A DNA stretch of 64,000 nucleotides from Russula earlei (GCA_025769875.1 JAGFNK010000075.1:1-64000); one strand, 5' to 3'; positions 21,095-32,888 are shown, counted from the first letter of the stretch. The notes: generated from the sequence alone by a model not told the origin. Translations and numbers: made by a program.

Positions 21095-22021
21095 TTATAC
21101 ATGAGCTTGTCCACCCGCAGGGGAATTTGTCTTTGAGTTCAAGTATTCTTTGAGTAGAGCCAGAGCGTGAAGGTCAGCAGAATTGACCCATGAGCGCTCC
21201 GAAACCAGGTATCCTTCCCAATGAACAAGGTATTGTGTCCTGCCTCGGTACTTCCTGTCTCCGATGATAGCAGCAATTTCATATTCTTCTTCTCCTTGTA
21301 CAATGTCAGGTGGTGGTTGGGTAAAAGCTTTGCCGTATGCCCCTGTTTCAGTGAATGGCATGAGAAGATCCACATGAAACACATTGTGGATTTTCATTGA
21401 TGGGGGCAATTTGATGCGATATGCCACTGGTGTGATTTGTTGTATCACCTCAAATGGTCCATAACGCTGGGGGGCAAGCTTCTTTGATGGGGCCTTGACC
21501 ACCAGATTACGTCCATCCAGCCACACAAGTTGTCCTTCTTCGAGCTTTCTTGGTTCTTCTGATGGTTTGATACGTTTCAGAAGTTCCTCTTGTGCCCTGG
21601 ATCGTACCTGTTCCATGATTTTGAGATGTGTTTCAGCCTCCGGAACAGATATATCCATTGTTGTCCATTTGGCAGTTGGATTGAAACCAAAAAGAAGTTC
21701 GTGTGGTGTGTGCCTGGTGCCTTCATGTCGCCAAGTATTGTGAGCAAACTCAGCAATAGGAAGTAGTGTGTGCCAATCATTTTGCCGTTCATTTATGAAT
21801 TCCCTTAGATAAGTCTCTATCCAGAGGTTCATCCGCTTGGTTTGTCCATCCGTGCGTGGGTGAAAGGTGGTGCTCAAATTTTGTTTGATCCCTGTGGCTT
21901 TACAGATGGCCCTAGCGAAGTTTCCTTTGAAACGGGGGGTCCCTGTCAGAGATGATTCTCTTGGGAATTCTGAACCATGGAAATAGATTAGCCAGGTACT
22001 TGATGGCAACGCCCAGGCCAT
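21095..22021 (-). pseudogene. Gyp-E integrase C-terminal half and chromodomain
   Basis: Minus strand. It holds the last part of the DDE core (FHPRTDGQTKRMN), KLAPQRYGPFEVI (GPY/F), HNVFHVDLLMPF and a chromodomain (EEYEIAAIIGDRKY, TQYLVHWEGY). It is separated from the upstream integrase only by one extra base in a run of C at about 21938-21943, so it is either a recent frameshift or a sequencing error. The next ORF starts 49 bp downstream. Confidence 0.88.
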
Positions 22022-23442
22022 CTATAGTTTTATTGCAGGGGATAAACTTTGCGGCCTTTGAGCAGCCTTGATCGACGATGGTAAGAATGGAATCGTATGA
22101 TCCGGACTTTGGAAGATCTGTGATAAGGTCCATTGAAACATATTGGAAAGGGCCAGCTGACACATTTGTATCAAATGGTTGGAGTGGTGCATGTTTCAGG
22201 GTGGTGATGGCTTTAGATTCTTGACACTTAGCACATCCCTTGACGTATTCTTCTACAAATAGACGAAGTCTAGGTCCTTCGTATTTCCTTCTTGTAAGAT
22301 CCCAAGTATTAGCGATACCAGGGTGTCCTCCCACTGGGGAATCATGGACTTCCTTCAAGACTTCCCGTCGTAAAACGGGATCATCAGGCAGGTAAGTGCG
22401 TAAGGGGAGTGACTTGTGTGAGTAAGCTTTGCGTGCAAAGACTTCCTGGTTGTTGCCAAAGGTGCGGTTAAGGGTAGGAGCACGAGCTTCAGGGATATTT
22501 GCCATCTGCAAGTGCTCGTTGAAGACATGATCGGGTAGGAGTGTGATAGCTTTGTTATGAATGTTTTCTCCTTTGTGATCAGGTCGTTGTGATAGAATAT
22601 CGGCAACAGTGTTAGATTTTCCAGGGATAGTTGTTAGCTTAAAGTTGTATTCCTGGAGGAGGGCCATCCACCTTGCTTGACGTGGTGAAAGGTCCTGGGG
22701 TTTACGGAAGTAGGCCAGATTGGCATGATCTGTGTGAATAGTTACTTCGTGACGTGCCCCAAGTAGCCAGTGTCGATATTCTTTAAGGACAGATACTATA
22801 GCAAGTAGTTCTCTGTCATGGATATCATAGTTCCTTTCTGCTGGTAGTAGGGATCTTGAAAAATATACTAGAGGATGGATACCATCTTCAAATTGTTGAG
22901 ATATAGTGGCTCCTAGAGCGAAAGAAGAGGCGTCGGCATCCACAATGAAAGGTTTGTTGAAGTCTGGGTTGTGAAGAACAGGATAATGGGTGAAGATATT
23001 CTTGAGAATATTGAACGAAGATTCTGTGTAGTTATCCCAGACCCAAGGTTTGTTCTTCTTAGTGAGCCAGACTAGAGGTTGAACGATATCCGAGTATTTT
23101 GGAATGAAGTTGCGATAGTAATTCCCGAATCCAAGAAAAGAGTGTAGTTCATGTAGATTGGTAGGGGCTTTCCAATCACGAATTCCCTTAACTTTGATTG
23201 GGTCCATCTTGATCATTCCTTTGCCGATAATGACACCAAGATAGTCAATCTCTTCTTTGTGAAATTGACATTTCTCGGGTTTAAGGAAGAGGTCATTATC
23301 TTGAAGCTTCTTAAAAATGCGAGTAATGAGGTCTTTGTGATACTCCCATCCTTTAGATGCTTGTGTGGCGATGATGCCGTCGTCCATGTAGATGTGGAAC
23401 TCCATATCATGGTGATTGAGTTCTTCTCTGAAGAGATCATTG
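21912..23442 (-). pseudogene. Gyp-E RT C-terminus, RNase H and integrase N-terminal part
   Basis: Minus strand. It has the RT active-site box FHIYMDDGIIAT, then KPEKCQF, an RNase H (DADASSFALGATIS, NYDIHDRELLAI, HTDHANLAYF), an H2C2 zinc-binding integrase domain (GGHPGIANTWDL, GCAKCQESK) and the first core Asp (VSMDLITDLP) and second (ISDRD). It continues in frame from 24404 after removal of the LTR-A and one CAAT. It ends in the C-run frameshift. Confidence 0.9.
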
Positions 23443-24403
23443 TGTCAAGACTCACTGTTGAACTATCCAGTTCAAGAGCGAGGGATAAGCTCGAAGACGA
23501 GTCGGTAGACGTCCAAGACCGCGTGGGCAAGAAGTAGAGTCCAGAGTAGTAACAGATACCAGAGAGGTACTGTTACTGTGAGAGTCGAGCAATCACGCAG
23601 GGAAGAGGCCAGGGTAGTCACAAGGGGATGGTCCTTAAAGGAGTATCCCAGGGATAGAGAGTGCCGTAAACAAATGGACAGTCTGAGGACTGTCCGCTAC
23701 TTTATTGAGCGCTTATATACTACAAGAGAACTGCTAAATAGGGAACAAGTCATAACCTTGTTATCAAGCACAATAGAGTGATGAGTAAGAAGTCGGAGGA
23801 CGCTTACTGAGCATGCTCAGTCATGCTCCGTAAGCTGCTGAGTAAGAAGCTCCTCTTGATGAGTAAGAGCTTTCATAGTCCACGTGTTTATTGCTTTAGT
23901 GCACGTGCAAGCACCTGATTCATTTCCTGTTAGTTAGTTTAGGGCCGGTCATTTGAGGACTTGTAGTTTGGTTATGGAATAGTGTAATCTTATAAGGCCC
24001 TTATATAGTTCTATTAGGGTCCTTAGAGTCGACCCTAATACTTCTATTAAGGTTCTTAGTGTTGTCTTATAGTTCGTTCTATAGTTATTAGAGTCGGTCT
24101 AATAACGCGTTGTAGGGCCCTTGATACCAGGTTAGTACCTATTGTAGAGTTCCTAGGGTCGTTCCAAAGGGTCCTTAGGAAGGCCCTAATACTGTCCTTA
24201 GTTGCTAGAAGGGTTGCCTTTAAGTGGGGCTTGCTGTATGTCGATTGTGCCGAGAATCGCTCGGGCAACAATGCGCGCGCGATATTGTGGACACCTCTAC
24301 TCACCCCTTTTGCTCGTGTGAACAGGGTGGCATCATAGAGGCTGGGTTTCCTCCTATAAGGAAGGGTCCTTCAAGGGCCCTCTCCGGGGAATGGTTCATG
24401 ACA
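23443..24403 (-). mobile_element. Solo LTR-A in the Gyp-E reverse transcriptase
   Basis: A 961-bp antisense LTR-A. The flanks give a duplication ATTG (23439-23442 and 24404-24407), with the fifth base differing. Removing it joins the RT halves in frame at a Met-Val-Asn-Asp sequence. Confidence 0.92.
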
Positions 24404-25504
24404 ATTGACCATAGATTGGAAGGTGGCAGGGGCGTTAGTGAGACCAAAGGTCATCACCATAGGTTCGAATAAGCCCTTATTTGTTTTGAATGCAGCCTTC
24501 CATTGATCGCCATCTTTTATGCGTATGTTGTTATAACCCCATTGTACGTCGAACTTAGTGAAGTATTGTTTACTTCCTAAGCGAGTAATGATTTCGGGAA
24601 TAAGAGGAAGAGGGGTTTTGTTTTCAACAGTGATTGCATTAAGACGTCTATAGTCTTGGACGTAGTGTCGTTTACCATCTTTCTTGCCTACGAAGAAGCA
24701 AGGAGAGGCATATGGTGACTTTGAAGGACGTATGTATCCTTTTTCCAAATGTTCCTTTAGGAATTCATCTTGGGCCTGTTGTTCTACTGGTGCAAGGGGG
24801 TAAATCTTGCAATTGAGCGTAGATGGAGCATCAGGGATTAGGTCTATGGCATGATCCCAAGGTTTGGAAGTAGGAAAGTGATGAGAGGCTTCTTCTGAGA
24901 AGAGCCTCTCAAAGCGATGATAATCGGGAGGAACTAAATCCTTCCAGTCCTTCTTGTCTTGATCAGCTGCTTGCGCAGCTAATTGGGTAGAAGTGCTAAT
25001 TTTTGCTACTCTGATTGGAGTAGGATCAAAGCGTGGGGGTATAGGAAGTCGTTTGATCCATTTGTTGGCATCCCAAGTGGAGGCTACAACAGTATCCTCA
25101 AGGGTTCCTTTGGTCCAATCAACAGCAGGGTTGGTAGCACGAAGGAATGGGAAGCCAAGAAGCATGTCATCGGTTGATATTTCAGCGATATAGAAGCGCA
25201 TTCGATGTTCTTGTCCTTTAAATCGAATGTAAAGGTCGACTGCTTCAGTGACAGTTCCAGCTTTGTTGTGAGTTCCATCTACATTGCGCATGACTTTTGG
25301 CTTCTGTAGAGTGGAAACTGGGAGTTTATAGCGAGTGATGATATTCTTGTGGATGAAATTGTCGGTTGCTCCGCTATCAAGTAGAGCGACAAGATCGGCC
25401 CTTCGTCCACTAGTGCGTATTTGAACAGGAACTTTGATTGAATTGAGTCTTGCTACAAATACATCACTAGGGAAGACAGCTTGAATTAAGGCCAGGTAAT
25501 TCAA
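24404..25504 (-). pseudogene. Gyp-E protease and reverse transcriptase N-terminal part
   Basis: Minus strand, overlapping the gag stop by 4 bases (25501-25504), which suggests stop-restart or frameshift expression. The aspartic protease motif ALLDSGATDNFIH is near residue 40, with RNVDGTHNKAG and MLLGFPFL following. The RT palm and fingers show KIYPLAPVEQ, GKKDGKRHYVQDYRRLN, FTKFDVQWGYNNIRI and MTFGLTNAPATFQSMVN. The frame itself is open, and the break is only the inserted LTR-A. Confidence 0.92.
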
Positions 25505-26231
25505 GCTGGGGGAAAATCCACGCCGTTATTGACCATGGCAGTAGCCCATGAGCAACGTTGTTCTTCAGAATATCCAGACATTATAGCCGCAACTTCCTCA
25601 GGAGATGGTCCTTCATTATAAGTTTGTGTCTCCTGTTGAGTAGGTTGTTGGGCTGGTTGATCATCAGGAGGATTTTCCTGATAATATTCGGTTGGTTGTT
25701 CGTCAGTTTGAGCTAAACGAACATGGGTGTCGACCTGTTCTTCAGGGTAGTACAGTTCCTGGTATTCGTCTGGTTCTATAACTTCCACCAGACGTGTTTT
25801 CATAGGAACTGATTTGAAGGTGGTCGGCTTGTTAGGACAGTTGCATGCAACATGTCCTTGTTTAGAGCAAAAGAAGCAACGTCCTTCGATTTGATGTTGT
25901 TTCTTCTCTTGTTCAGTAGTGGCCGCTCTAGCGCGATCAACATCCATTGGAACAACTTGATTGTTGCTCCTAGGAATAAATTGACCCATAGGGTTCCTTG
26001 GTACAAACATAGGATTGGCCCTAGGAGGCGGTCCAGGAGGAGGGTGGAATGTAGTGTTGGTAGGACGGAAGTTAAGGAATCATTGGGGATTATGTGCGAT
26101 ATTGCGTATATCTCCCATGTAGCTTTGCCTCACGGCATATTTGTTGTGTTCCTTTCTAGCTGCTTCGGTCCATTCCATAAAATTGGTAGGTAGGGTTTCC
26201 CTTGATAAAACATTGTTAAGGAGTGGCCTAT
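25501..26231 (-). pseudogene. Gyp-E gag C-terminal half with zinc knuckle
   Basis: Minus strand. It continues gag after FB1 with ETLPTNFMEWTEAARKEH, a TGA at 26080-26082 (in the context NPQ*FLNF, where Arg would fit), a Pro-rich linker and the knuckle CFFCSKQGHVACNC. An acidic Gln/Pro-rich tail and a stop at 25501-25503 follow. Gag forms the particle shell and binds element RNA through the knuckle. Confidence 0.85.
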
Positions 26232-26640
26232 TATTGTCGTTTTCAGTGCACTTGGCGGAGCTTGAATTCCACCCAAATCGGCGCAGAAACCCCCTCAAAC
26301 ATGCAGGATAAATATCTCCCTCAAAACAGCTTCAATTCATATGAAAATTATTGTCCCTGAATCGCCTGAATGAGGGCTAGGCAGCCCCATTGTGTTCATG
26401 AGATTTGAGTGAGAATTGGTGGAGCTGGACTCAAGCCACCTCCACATGTGTATTAGATGAATTACAACTCAAAATCATGGTCTATATCTATTATTTTTCC
26501 CTCATGTTGTACCCATGGGCTGTCTTGAGGCAGCCCCATAGTGTTTTTGACTCAAGTGTTGTGGTGTGCAACGTTGTTTCCAGTGCGATTGGAGTTGCAG
26601 CCAGCCACTCATCACCCCTCTCACCTCTCGATTCTGACCA
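26232..26640 (+). repeat. FB1 left inverted repeat
   Basis: Reverse complement of 29665-30071 over almost its whole length, from CGTTTTCAGTGCACTTGG to about the word CATTCTGACCAT, with scattered mismatches and small indels. Confidence 0.88.
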
Positions 26641-29600
26641 TCCTTCTTGTTTTTCACAGACAGAGAGGAGTGGGTTGCAAAGAGGGGTCCTATTCTGAAC
26701 TCTTTCTACTACAGAGTAGCTAGGGTGCTTTTATATACAGGAGAGAGGTACTAGAGATGAATGGCATGAAAGTGAATCAAGACTGGTTGAGACGGTCAAG
26801 GTGGTCGTGAAAGGCTTGAGATGCGAACGCGTCTAGTGTGCTGAGGCTTGTGGTGTGCGGTCGGTGGACTGCCTGGAATGAGAGGGAGGTGGCAAGGGAT
26901 GAAAGGGAGCTGAGGTGTCAGTCTCATGTCATGTCATGTTGCATTTTCACATGTGATTTCGAGGCCAGCCATAATCTTCCTTTTACCTCCTGGGGGCTTG
27001 AAACTTTGACCGTCCTTGGTCAAGTGTCTGAATGCGAGTGTTTTGAGCCTTTCACGTCTGAATTGAGGCGGCGGTCATGGCTGCTTGTGCTGCGGAAGAT
27101 GCAAAGGCGGCAATCGGCGATGGCGATGACGGAAGAGGCGAGGGCAATGGGAAACGGAGGCAATGGAGATGAGGGTGGCGGTGATGAGATGGCGGCTGCA
27201 TGGTGGTGGTGTTGTCCTGTGGCGGTGGCAGCGTGGTTGTCTCCATTGCAGGTGGTGGCAGCAGGCGTGGATGAGGAGCGAAGGCATAGGTGGTGAGCGT
27301 GAGTTCGTAGATAGAGACATAGGTGGTGAGGACTTGAGAAAGAGGATGCGTGGGGTGGCTTGCGCGGGGGTGGGATCTGTCATCTTGTGGTGGTGGTGGC
27401 GGGGTTGTCTCCACTGCAGGTGTCGGCAGCAGATGTGGGCGAGAGCGCACAAATGGATGGGGAGGCGATGTGGGAGGCAGCGTGCGGTGTGCTGTTGGCG
27501 TCAGTGACTGCTTCTCCTGTGGCAGCGGCGGCAGCGTGGCGGTGGCTTCTGCTCCTATTGTGGCGTGTCGTGGCTAAGTTCGTGGCCGAGGCCTTCTTGG
27601 TCTTCTGGGGTGGTGCTGGTGGTGAGGGGTTGCGACGGTGCGGCGGTGCTGGTGTCACGTGAAACTACTAAAGCGGCAGCTGAGACTGAGAAGACTGAGG
27701 CTGAGACTGAGAAGACTGAGGCTGAGACTGAGAAGGTGGCGGCGGACTGAGCTGGTGCGACGGTGGAGGCGGATGGGGCGGAGGTGACAACTGAGGGCGA
27801 TGCAGGGGTTGTCATGAACCATTCTCCGGAGAGGGCCCTTGAAGGACCCTTCCTTATAGGAGGAAACCTGGTCTCTATGGTGTCACCCTGTTCACACGAG
27901 CAAAAGGGGTGAGTAGAGGTGTCCACAATATCGCGCGCGCATTGTTGCGCGAGCGATTCTCGGCACAATCGACATACAGCAAGCCCCACTTAAAGGCAAC
28001 CCTTCTAGCAACAAAAGACAGTATTTAGGGCCTTCCTAAGGACCCTTTGGAACGACCCTAGGAGCTCTACAATAGGCACTAACCTAGTATCAAAGACCCT
28101 ACAACGCGTTATTAGACCAACTCTAATAACTATAGAACGAACTATAAGGCAACACTAAGAACCTTAATAGAAGTATTAGGGTCGACTCTAAGGACCCTAA
28201 TAGAACCATATATAAGGGCCTTATAGGATAACACTATTCTCTAACCAAACTACAAGTCCTCAAATGACCGGCCCTAAACTAACTAACAGGAAATGAATCA
28301 AGTGCTTGCACGTGCACTAAAGCAGTGAACACGTGGACAATGGAAGCTCTTACTCATCAAGGGAAGCTTCTTACTCAGCAGCTTACTGAGCATGACTGAG
28401 CATGCTCAGTAAGCGTCCTCCGACTTCTTACTCATCACTCTATTGTGCTTGATAACAAGGTTATGACTTGTTCCCTATTTAGCAGTTCTCTTGTAGTATA
28501 TAAGCGCTCAATAAAGTAGCGGACAGTCCTCAGACTGTCCATTTGTTTACGGCACTCTCTATCCCTGGGATACTCCTTTAAGGACCGTCCCCTTGTGACC
28601 ATTCTGGCCTCTTCCCTGCGTGATTGTTCTACTCTCCCAGTAACAATACCTCTTTGGTATTTGTTACTACTTTGGATTCTACTCCTTGCCCACGCCGTCT
28701 TGGACGTCTACCGACTCGTCTTCGAGCTTATCCCTCGCTCTTGAACTGGATAGTTCAACAGTGAGTCTTGACAGGGGTGACAGTGGCTGTGGCTGACAAG
28801 GGCATGGCAGCGGTGGCTTGTGAGACAGTGGTGGAGATGGTGGCGTGTGGCGCAAAGACATCGGTGGCTGAGGCTGAGGCTACGGTGGTGGCTGATGAGA
28901 CTAAGGTGGCTGGCAAGGCTAAGAGCGCGGTGGCAGCGGTTGACTGATCTGAAGCTGGGGCGACGGAGACAGCTGGCAAAACTAGGGGCGTGGTGGCGGC
29001 GGCTGAGACTGAGAAGGCTGAGGCTGAGGGCAGGGTGGAGACGGTGATGGCTGGCGATGCTGGTGCTATGACGGACTGGGCTGAACTGACAAGTACGGGC
29101 GAGGCTAAGACGGAGACTGATGCGAAGTCAGTGGCTGGCATGACTGAGGCTACTGTGGCGATGGACGAGGCGACGGACGAGACTGAGGGCAACAAGACGA
29201 CTGAGGGCGCGGGAGCAGATGAGACGAAGGCGGGGGTGGCAGACAAGGCTGCGAGGGCTGAAGTGGCAGGCAGCGCTAAAACATCGGTGGGCCGAGGTTG
29301 AGATGGTGGTTGTGCATGGAGCTGAGACAGTGGCCATAGCAGGCGACACTGAGGGCGCAGGAGCTGGTTGGGCTAAGATGGGGACAGTGGCGATAGGCGA
29401 TGTCACAGCTGAGGCTACGGCAGCGGGGACAGATGAGGTGGCAACGATGGCGAATGCGGGCGATGCTGGGACAGCAAGGGCAGGTGGAGCCGAGGTGATG
29501 ATGGCTGGCGAGTCGAGGATGGCGGTGTAAACGAGGTGACGGGAATGGCGGACGAGGTGGGAACTGCAGGGATGATGGGCAAGGCAGGCGAGGCGGAGGT

Positions 29601-29664
29601 GATGGTGCACGGCACGATGTAGGGATGGAGGCTGGAGCAGGCATGGGCACAGGGTATGTGTATG
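26641..29664. other. FB1 interior, GC-rich low-complexity DNA
   Basis: Apart from the solo LTR-A at 27810-28773, the interior is made of short GC-rich words of GCTGAG/GTGGCGG type. They read as Ala/Thr/Glu-rich on one strand and Ala/Ser/Val-rich on the other. A 21-bp unit (GCTGAGACTGAGAAGACTGAG) repeats nearly three times at about 27677-27736. Long open frames here (for example 28755-29246, minus) are what such composition gives by chance. I see no conserved protein. Confidence 0.6.
27810..28773 (+). mobile_element. Solo LTR-A inside FB1, innermost level of the nest
   Basis: A 964-bp LTR-A in sense orientation with a perfect duplication GGGGT (27805-27809 and 28774-28778). Confidence 0.95.
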
Positions 29665-30071
29665 GTCAGAATGGAGAGGTAAGAGGGGCGATGAGTGGCT
29701 GGCCATCACTCCGATCACACTGAAAACAATGTTGCACACCACAACACTTGAGTCAAAAACACTATGGGGCTGCCTCAAGACAGCCCATGGGTACAACATG
29801 AGGGAAAAATAATAGATATAGACCATGATTTTGAGTTGTAATTCATCTAATACAAATGTGGAGGTGGCTTGAGTCCAGCTCCACCAATTATCACTCAAAT
29901 CTCATGAAAACAATGGGGCTGCCTAGCCCTCATTCAGGCGATTCAGGGACAATAATTTTCATATGAATTGAAGCTGTTTTGAGGGAGATATTCATCCCGC
30001 ATGTTTGAGGGGGTTTCTGCGCCGATTTGGGTGGAATTCAAGCTCCGCCAAGTGCACTGAAAACGGCAATA
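29665..30071 (-). repeat. FB1 right inverted repeat
   Basis: Partner of 26232-26640. It is also the arm that matches 1-312 at the window start, so at least two family members lie within 30 kb. Confidence 0.88.
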
Positions 30072-31150
30072 GACCTCTAGCAAAGTAGTCTAGAGTTCCG
30101 TTTGCATTTAGGTCATATCCTGCGTCATTGGCAAGGTTGGTAAAAGTGGCAATATAAGAGTCCAGGTCAGGTCCTTGTTGCCTTAGAACAGCTAGTTTGT
30201 TGAACGCATTTTGCCTTTTATTAGTGTCAGTGAAGGCATTGTTAAACGCATTTCTAAAGTCGTTCCATAGAGCTTCGTCGGTCCTGAGTATTCCCAGAGT
30301 GTTGACACTATTATTGACTGTTTCCAGTTGAGTGTCAACCCAATGGTCCACGTTAGGGCCCCTTATAAAGGATAGGCAAGCGTTAACTCGTCTATAAGGA
30401 TTGTTAAAGAGGGAGTTTTCATCATTCATATTGCAAAAGATGGCAAACTCTCTCATGAATTTGGAGGATTGGGAGCGGTCTCCATCAAAAATAGATGGTG
30501 GGTTTCCCCTAACCGCTCCGTTAGAAGGGATTGGGACTATGGCAGCCATAGCTGGAGGAGGTGGAGTAGGAGGTGAAGGTGGAGTAGGAGGGGTAATAGG
30601 TCTAGGAGTGGGTATGCGAGCGATACCAAAGATCCTTTGTGGTACAGGAAGTGGTTCAGGTGCTGGCGCGGCTTCTACAGCTAGATGTATAGGAGATAAC
30701 CTTGGTGAAGGTTGTCTGGTTCAAGGTCAAGAGGAAGGTCGTTCAGATTCTTCTGCCGAAGATAAACGATGTCTTCCGAGAGAAGGTGAAGGTTGGTATT
30801 GAAAAAGTTGGTACTGGGGGTCTGATTGATCCCAAGTTCCTAAACCGTGTTCTTTGTTATTAAGAACAAGGCCTTCGTGAGTAGTGTATTCAAGGTTGAG
30901 TCCGACTTCTTGTCTATCAAGTTTATACCAACGTCCATTGATAAATTTGATAGGGTGATAGAGGTTTTCGATGCGGAGGTAGTATCCTACTTTGGGTTCG
31001 TCGGGATGCCAAAAGGCATTACCAGTGATATGATTAGGTAGGTTGTCTTGGTTGCGTCGAGTGACGGTTCGGTGTTGAAGAGGGTTAGATGAGGAAGTGG
31101 GTTCAATAGAGGGTTCGGGGATAGCAAGAGTATTCGAGGTAGAAGCCGTA
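30072..31150 (-). pseudogene. Gyp-E gag N-terminal half with WHP..GLGT module
   Basis: Minus strand. The first part (about 31060-30840) holds a compact domain with AFWHPDEPKVGYYLR, NGRWYKLDRQEVG and EHGLGTWDQSDP. Gyp-D gag has a comparable block. In-frame TGA codons near 30726 and 30732 and a Pro-rich linker follow. The capsid-like part then runs from 30549 (NPPSIFDGDRSQSSKFMREF, NPYRRVNACLSFIRG, LDSYIATFTNLANDAGYD), ending at FB1 after DYFARG. The start codon is not clear. Confidence 0.8.
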
Positions 31151-31173
31151 GTGAGATGTTAAGCTTGGTCTGA

Positions 31174-31965
31174 TGTCACGGTATGTTACACCATTTTCCT
31201 TTTACGTTTACTTCTTACCTTTTGCTATGGACTGCTTGCTTGCGTACGTCCCTTTACCTACTGGTCTTGTGATCTCTTACGTCTTGTGATCCTTTCTGTG
31301 TTATCATGTGATCCATACACGTCCAGGTAACACTGGATTGCTGTTACTTTCCCTTTGTTTGGTTCTCTTTCCGTTTATATTCACTTCTTAGTTTCGACTG
31401 TGCAATGCTGCGCACCTACTGTGCAGCACAGTTACTTGGTTCTGACTCATTCGTGGCCTCATTCCTATGACTCCTACTTATTATGACTCCTACTATACTA
31501 GTAGCACAGTCAAAGCGCAGCTATTGCTGCACTTCTCCTATATATATAAGCTCAGTACTTTGTGACCGAAGCCCTAAGCTTGGTCTCAAAGTACTGAGCT
31601 TATATATATAGGAGAAGTGCAGCAATAGCTGCGCTTTGACTGTGCTACTAGTATAGTAGGAGTCATAATAAGTAGGAGTCATAGGAATGAGGCCACGAAT
31701 GAGTCAGAACCAAGTAACTGTGCTGCACAGTAGGTGCGCAGCATTGCACAGTCGAAACTAAGAAGTGAATATAAACGGAAAGAGAACCAAACAAAGGGAA
31801 AGTAACAGCAATCCTGTGTTACCTGGACGTGTGTGGATCACATGATAACACAGAAGGGATCACAAGACGTAAGAGATCACAAGACCAGTAAGTAAAGGGA
31901 TGTACGAAAGCAAGCAGTCCATAGCAAAAGGTAAGAAGTAAACGTAAAAGGAAAATGGTGTAACA
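31174..31965 (-). repeat. Gyp-E 5' LTR, rearranged into a 379-bp-arm palindrome
   Basis: The right arm 31587-31965 is a normal U3 up to the promoter. Then, where R and U5 should follow, an inverted copy of the same U3 (31184-31562) appears after a 24-bp spacer (31563-31586). Only TGTCACGGTA (31174-31183) remains of the LTR end. The arms differ at several bases. The 3' LTR lacks this arrangement, so it arose after or during insertion. Confidence 0.82.
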
Positions 31966-32840
31966 AGAAATCCCATCCACAACTCGTATGGTGTCTGTTG
32001 TGTAGCACTGGAGACATGTGAGTTGATAATGTATTGAGTTACTGGTAACAAGTCTGCCCAATCGTCTTGTTGGAAATTGCAATATATTCACAGTATGGTT
32101 TCCACTGTTTGATTGGTTCTTTCTGATTGCCCATTGGTCTGGGGATGATATGCCGTGCTCATATTCCTATCTATTTTGAGTTGTCAACAAATTTCTTGGG
32201 CGAGCTTTGACGTAAAGCGGGTATCCCTGTCCAAAATAATTTTGTCCAGTAAACCCACAAATGGGAAAACTCTCTCGTGATAGATTTTGGCTAGGTCTTC
32301 CGTTCCCATAGTTTCTTTAAAGGGGAGTAATATGACTGCTTTGGTACAGTCATGATCAGTTATAGTAAGTATAGAATCGTATCCTCTAGATAGTGGCAAC
32401 TTGGTGATGAAGTCCATAGCTATAGTTTGGAAAGGAGTTGCTTCTGTCTTGAGTGTTATTGGATATATTGGTGCCTCATTTCGTCTGGTAATGGTTTTAT
32501 TTGATTGACATGTTGCACATCCTTTCACGTAATTTTGAACCACTTGTCTCTGATTGGGCCACCAATAGTCTCTTCTTATTGCAGTATAGGTTTTGTGCAA
32601 CCCTGGATGTCCTGCTGTTGATCCATCATGATATTTTTGAAGGATAACTTGATATGCTTCCATGCCTCCTGTCACTACTAAGGCTGTATCTTTCCTCCAC
32701 TGTCCGCTGACTATCTTGAGTTTGTAATTGTCCTTCCATCGTTTCAGGAGTCTCGCTCCTTCTTCCTTTCTTTGGTCAAGCTTGACTCTTTCTTCCATGG
32801 CCGTAACTTCTAGAACTTGAACGAACAGTTCATCTGGCAA
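31966..32840 (-). pseudogene. Gyp-D integrase N-terminal two thirds
   Basis: Minus strand. The H2C2 zinc region shows AGHPGLHKTYTAI and GCATCQSNK. The core shows AMDFITKLPLSRGYDSI and ILDRDTRF. A TGA at 32184-32186 follows EIC and precedes QLKIDRN, where Arg would fit. The core Glu region STAYHPQTNGQSERTNQ and LLPVTQYIINSHVSS come after a frame change near 32090. The frame then meets Gyp-E and continues at 17889. Confidence 0.88.
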
Positions 32841-32888
32841 GGCGGTGATTTCTTCCTTTTCTGGAACATTTGATCTGTAGTCAGGTCT

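Larger units (their letters stand above)
26232..30071. mobile_element. FB1, non-autonomous long-TIR element in Gyp-E gag
   Basis: 3840 bp, with about 407-bp inverted repeats at both ends (terminus TATTGYYGTTTTCAGTGC) and no transposase. The flanking 7-mers GGCCTAT (26225-26231) and GACCTCT (30072-30078) match at 5 of 7 positions. Removing the element with one 7-mer puts the gag halves in one frame, so an imperfect 7-bp duplication is plausible but unproven. A solo LTR-A is nested inside. The superfamily is unknown. Confidence 0.8.
17890..31965 (-). mobile_element. Gyp-E, complete Ty3/gypsy chromovirus nested in Gyp-D
   Basis: The duplication AGAAA is perfect (17885-17889 and 31966-31970). 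LTRs are at 17890-19739 (with a solo LTR-A inside) and 31174-31965 (rearranged). On the minus strand the order is gag, protease-RT, RNase H-integrase-chromodomain, then an extra knuckle ORF, then a purine tract and the 3' LTR. Inserted later are two solo LTR-As (18707 and 23443) and FB1 (26232-30071). Without them the element is about 8.3 kb. Confidence 0.9.

Noticed and set aside
19816..21114. A 432-codon Pro/Ser-rich ORF on the minus strand
   Set aside because: It overlaps, in another frame, the knuckle-bearing 3' ORF of Gyp-E, which has the conserved features. The Pro/Ser bias is a frame effect.
27163..29898. Several long Ala/Ser/Thr/Pro-rich ORFs on both strands inside FB1
   Set aside because: GC-rich short-period repeats open many frames at once. 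There is no domain, and frames on opposite strands are equally long.
31184..31965. A pair of convergent solo LTR-Es
   Set aside because: Only one U3 end abuts a target duplication (AGAAA at 31966), and the other side joins TGTCACGGTA and then gag leader. The block is therefore the rearranged 5' LTR of Gyp-E, not two insertions.
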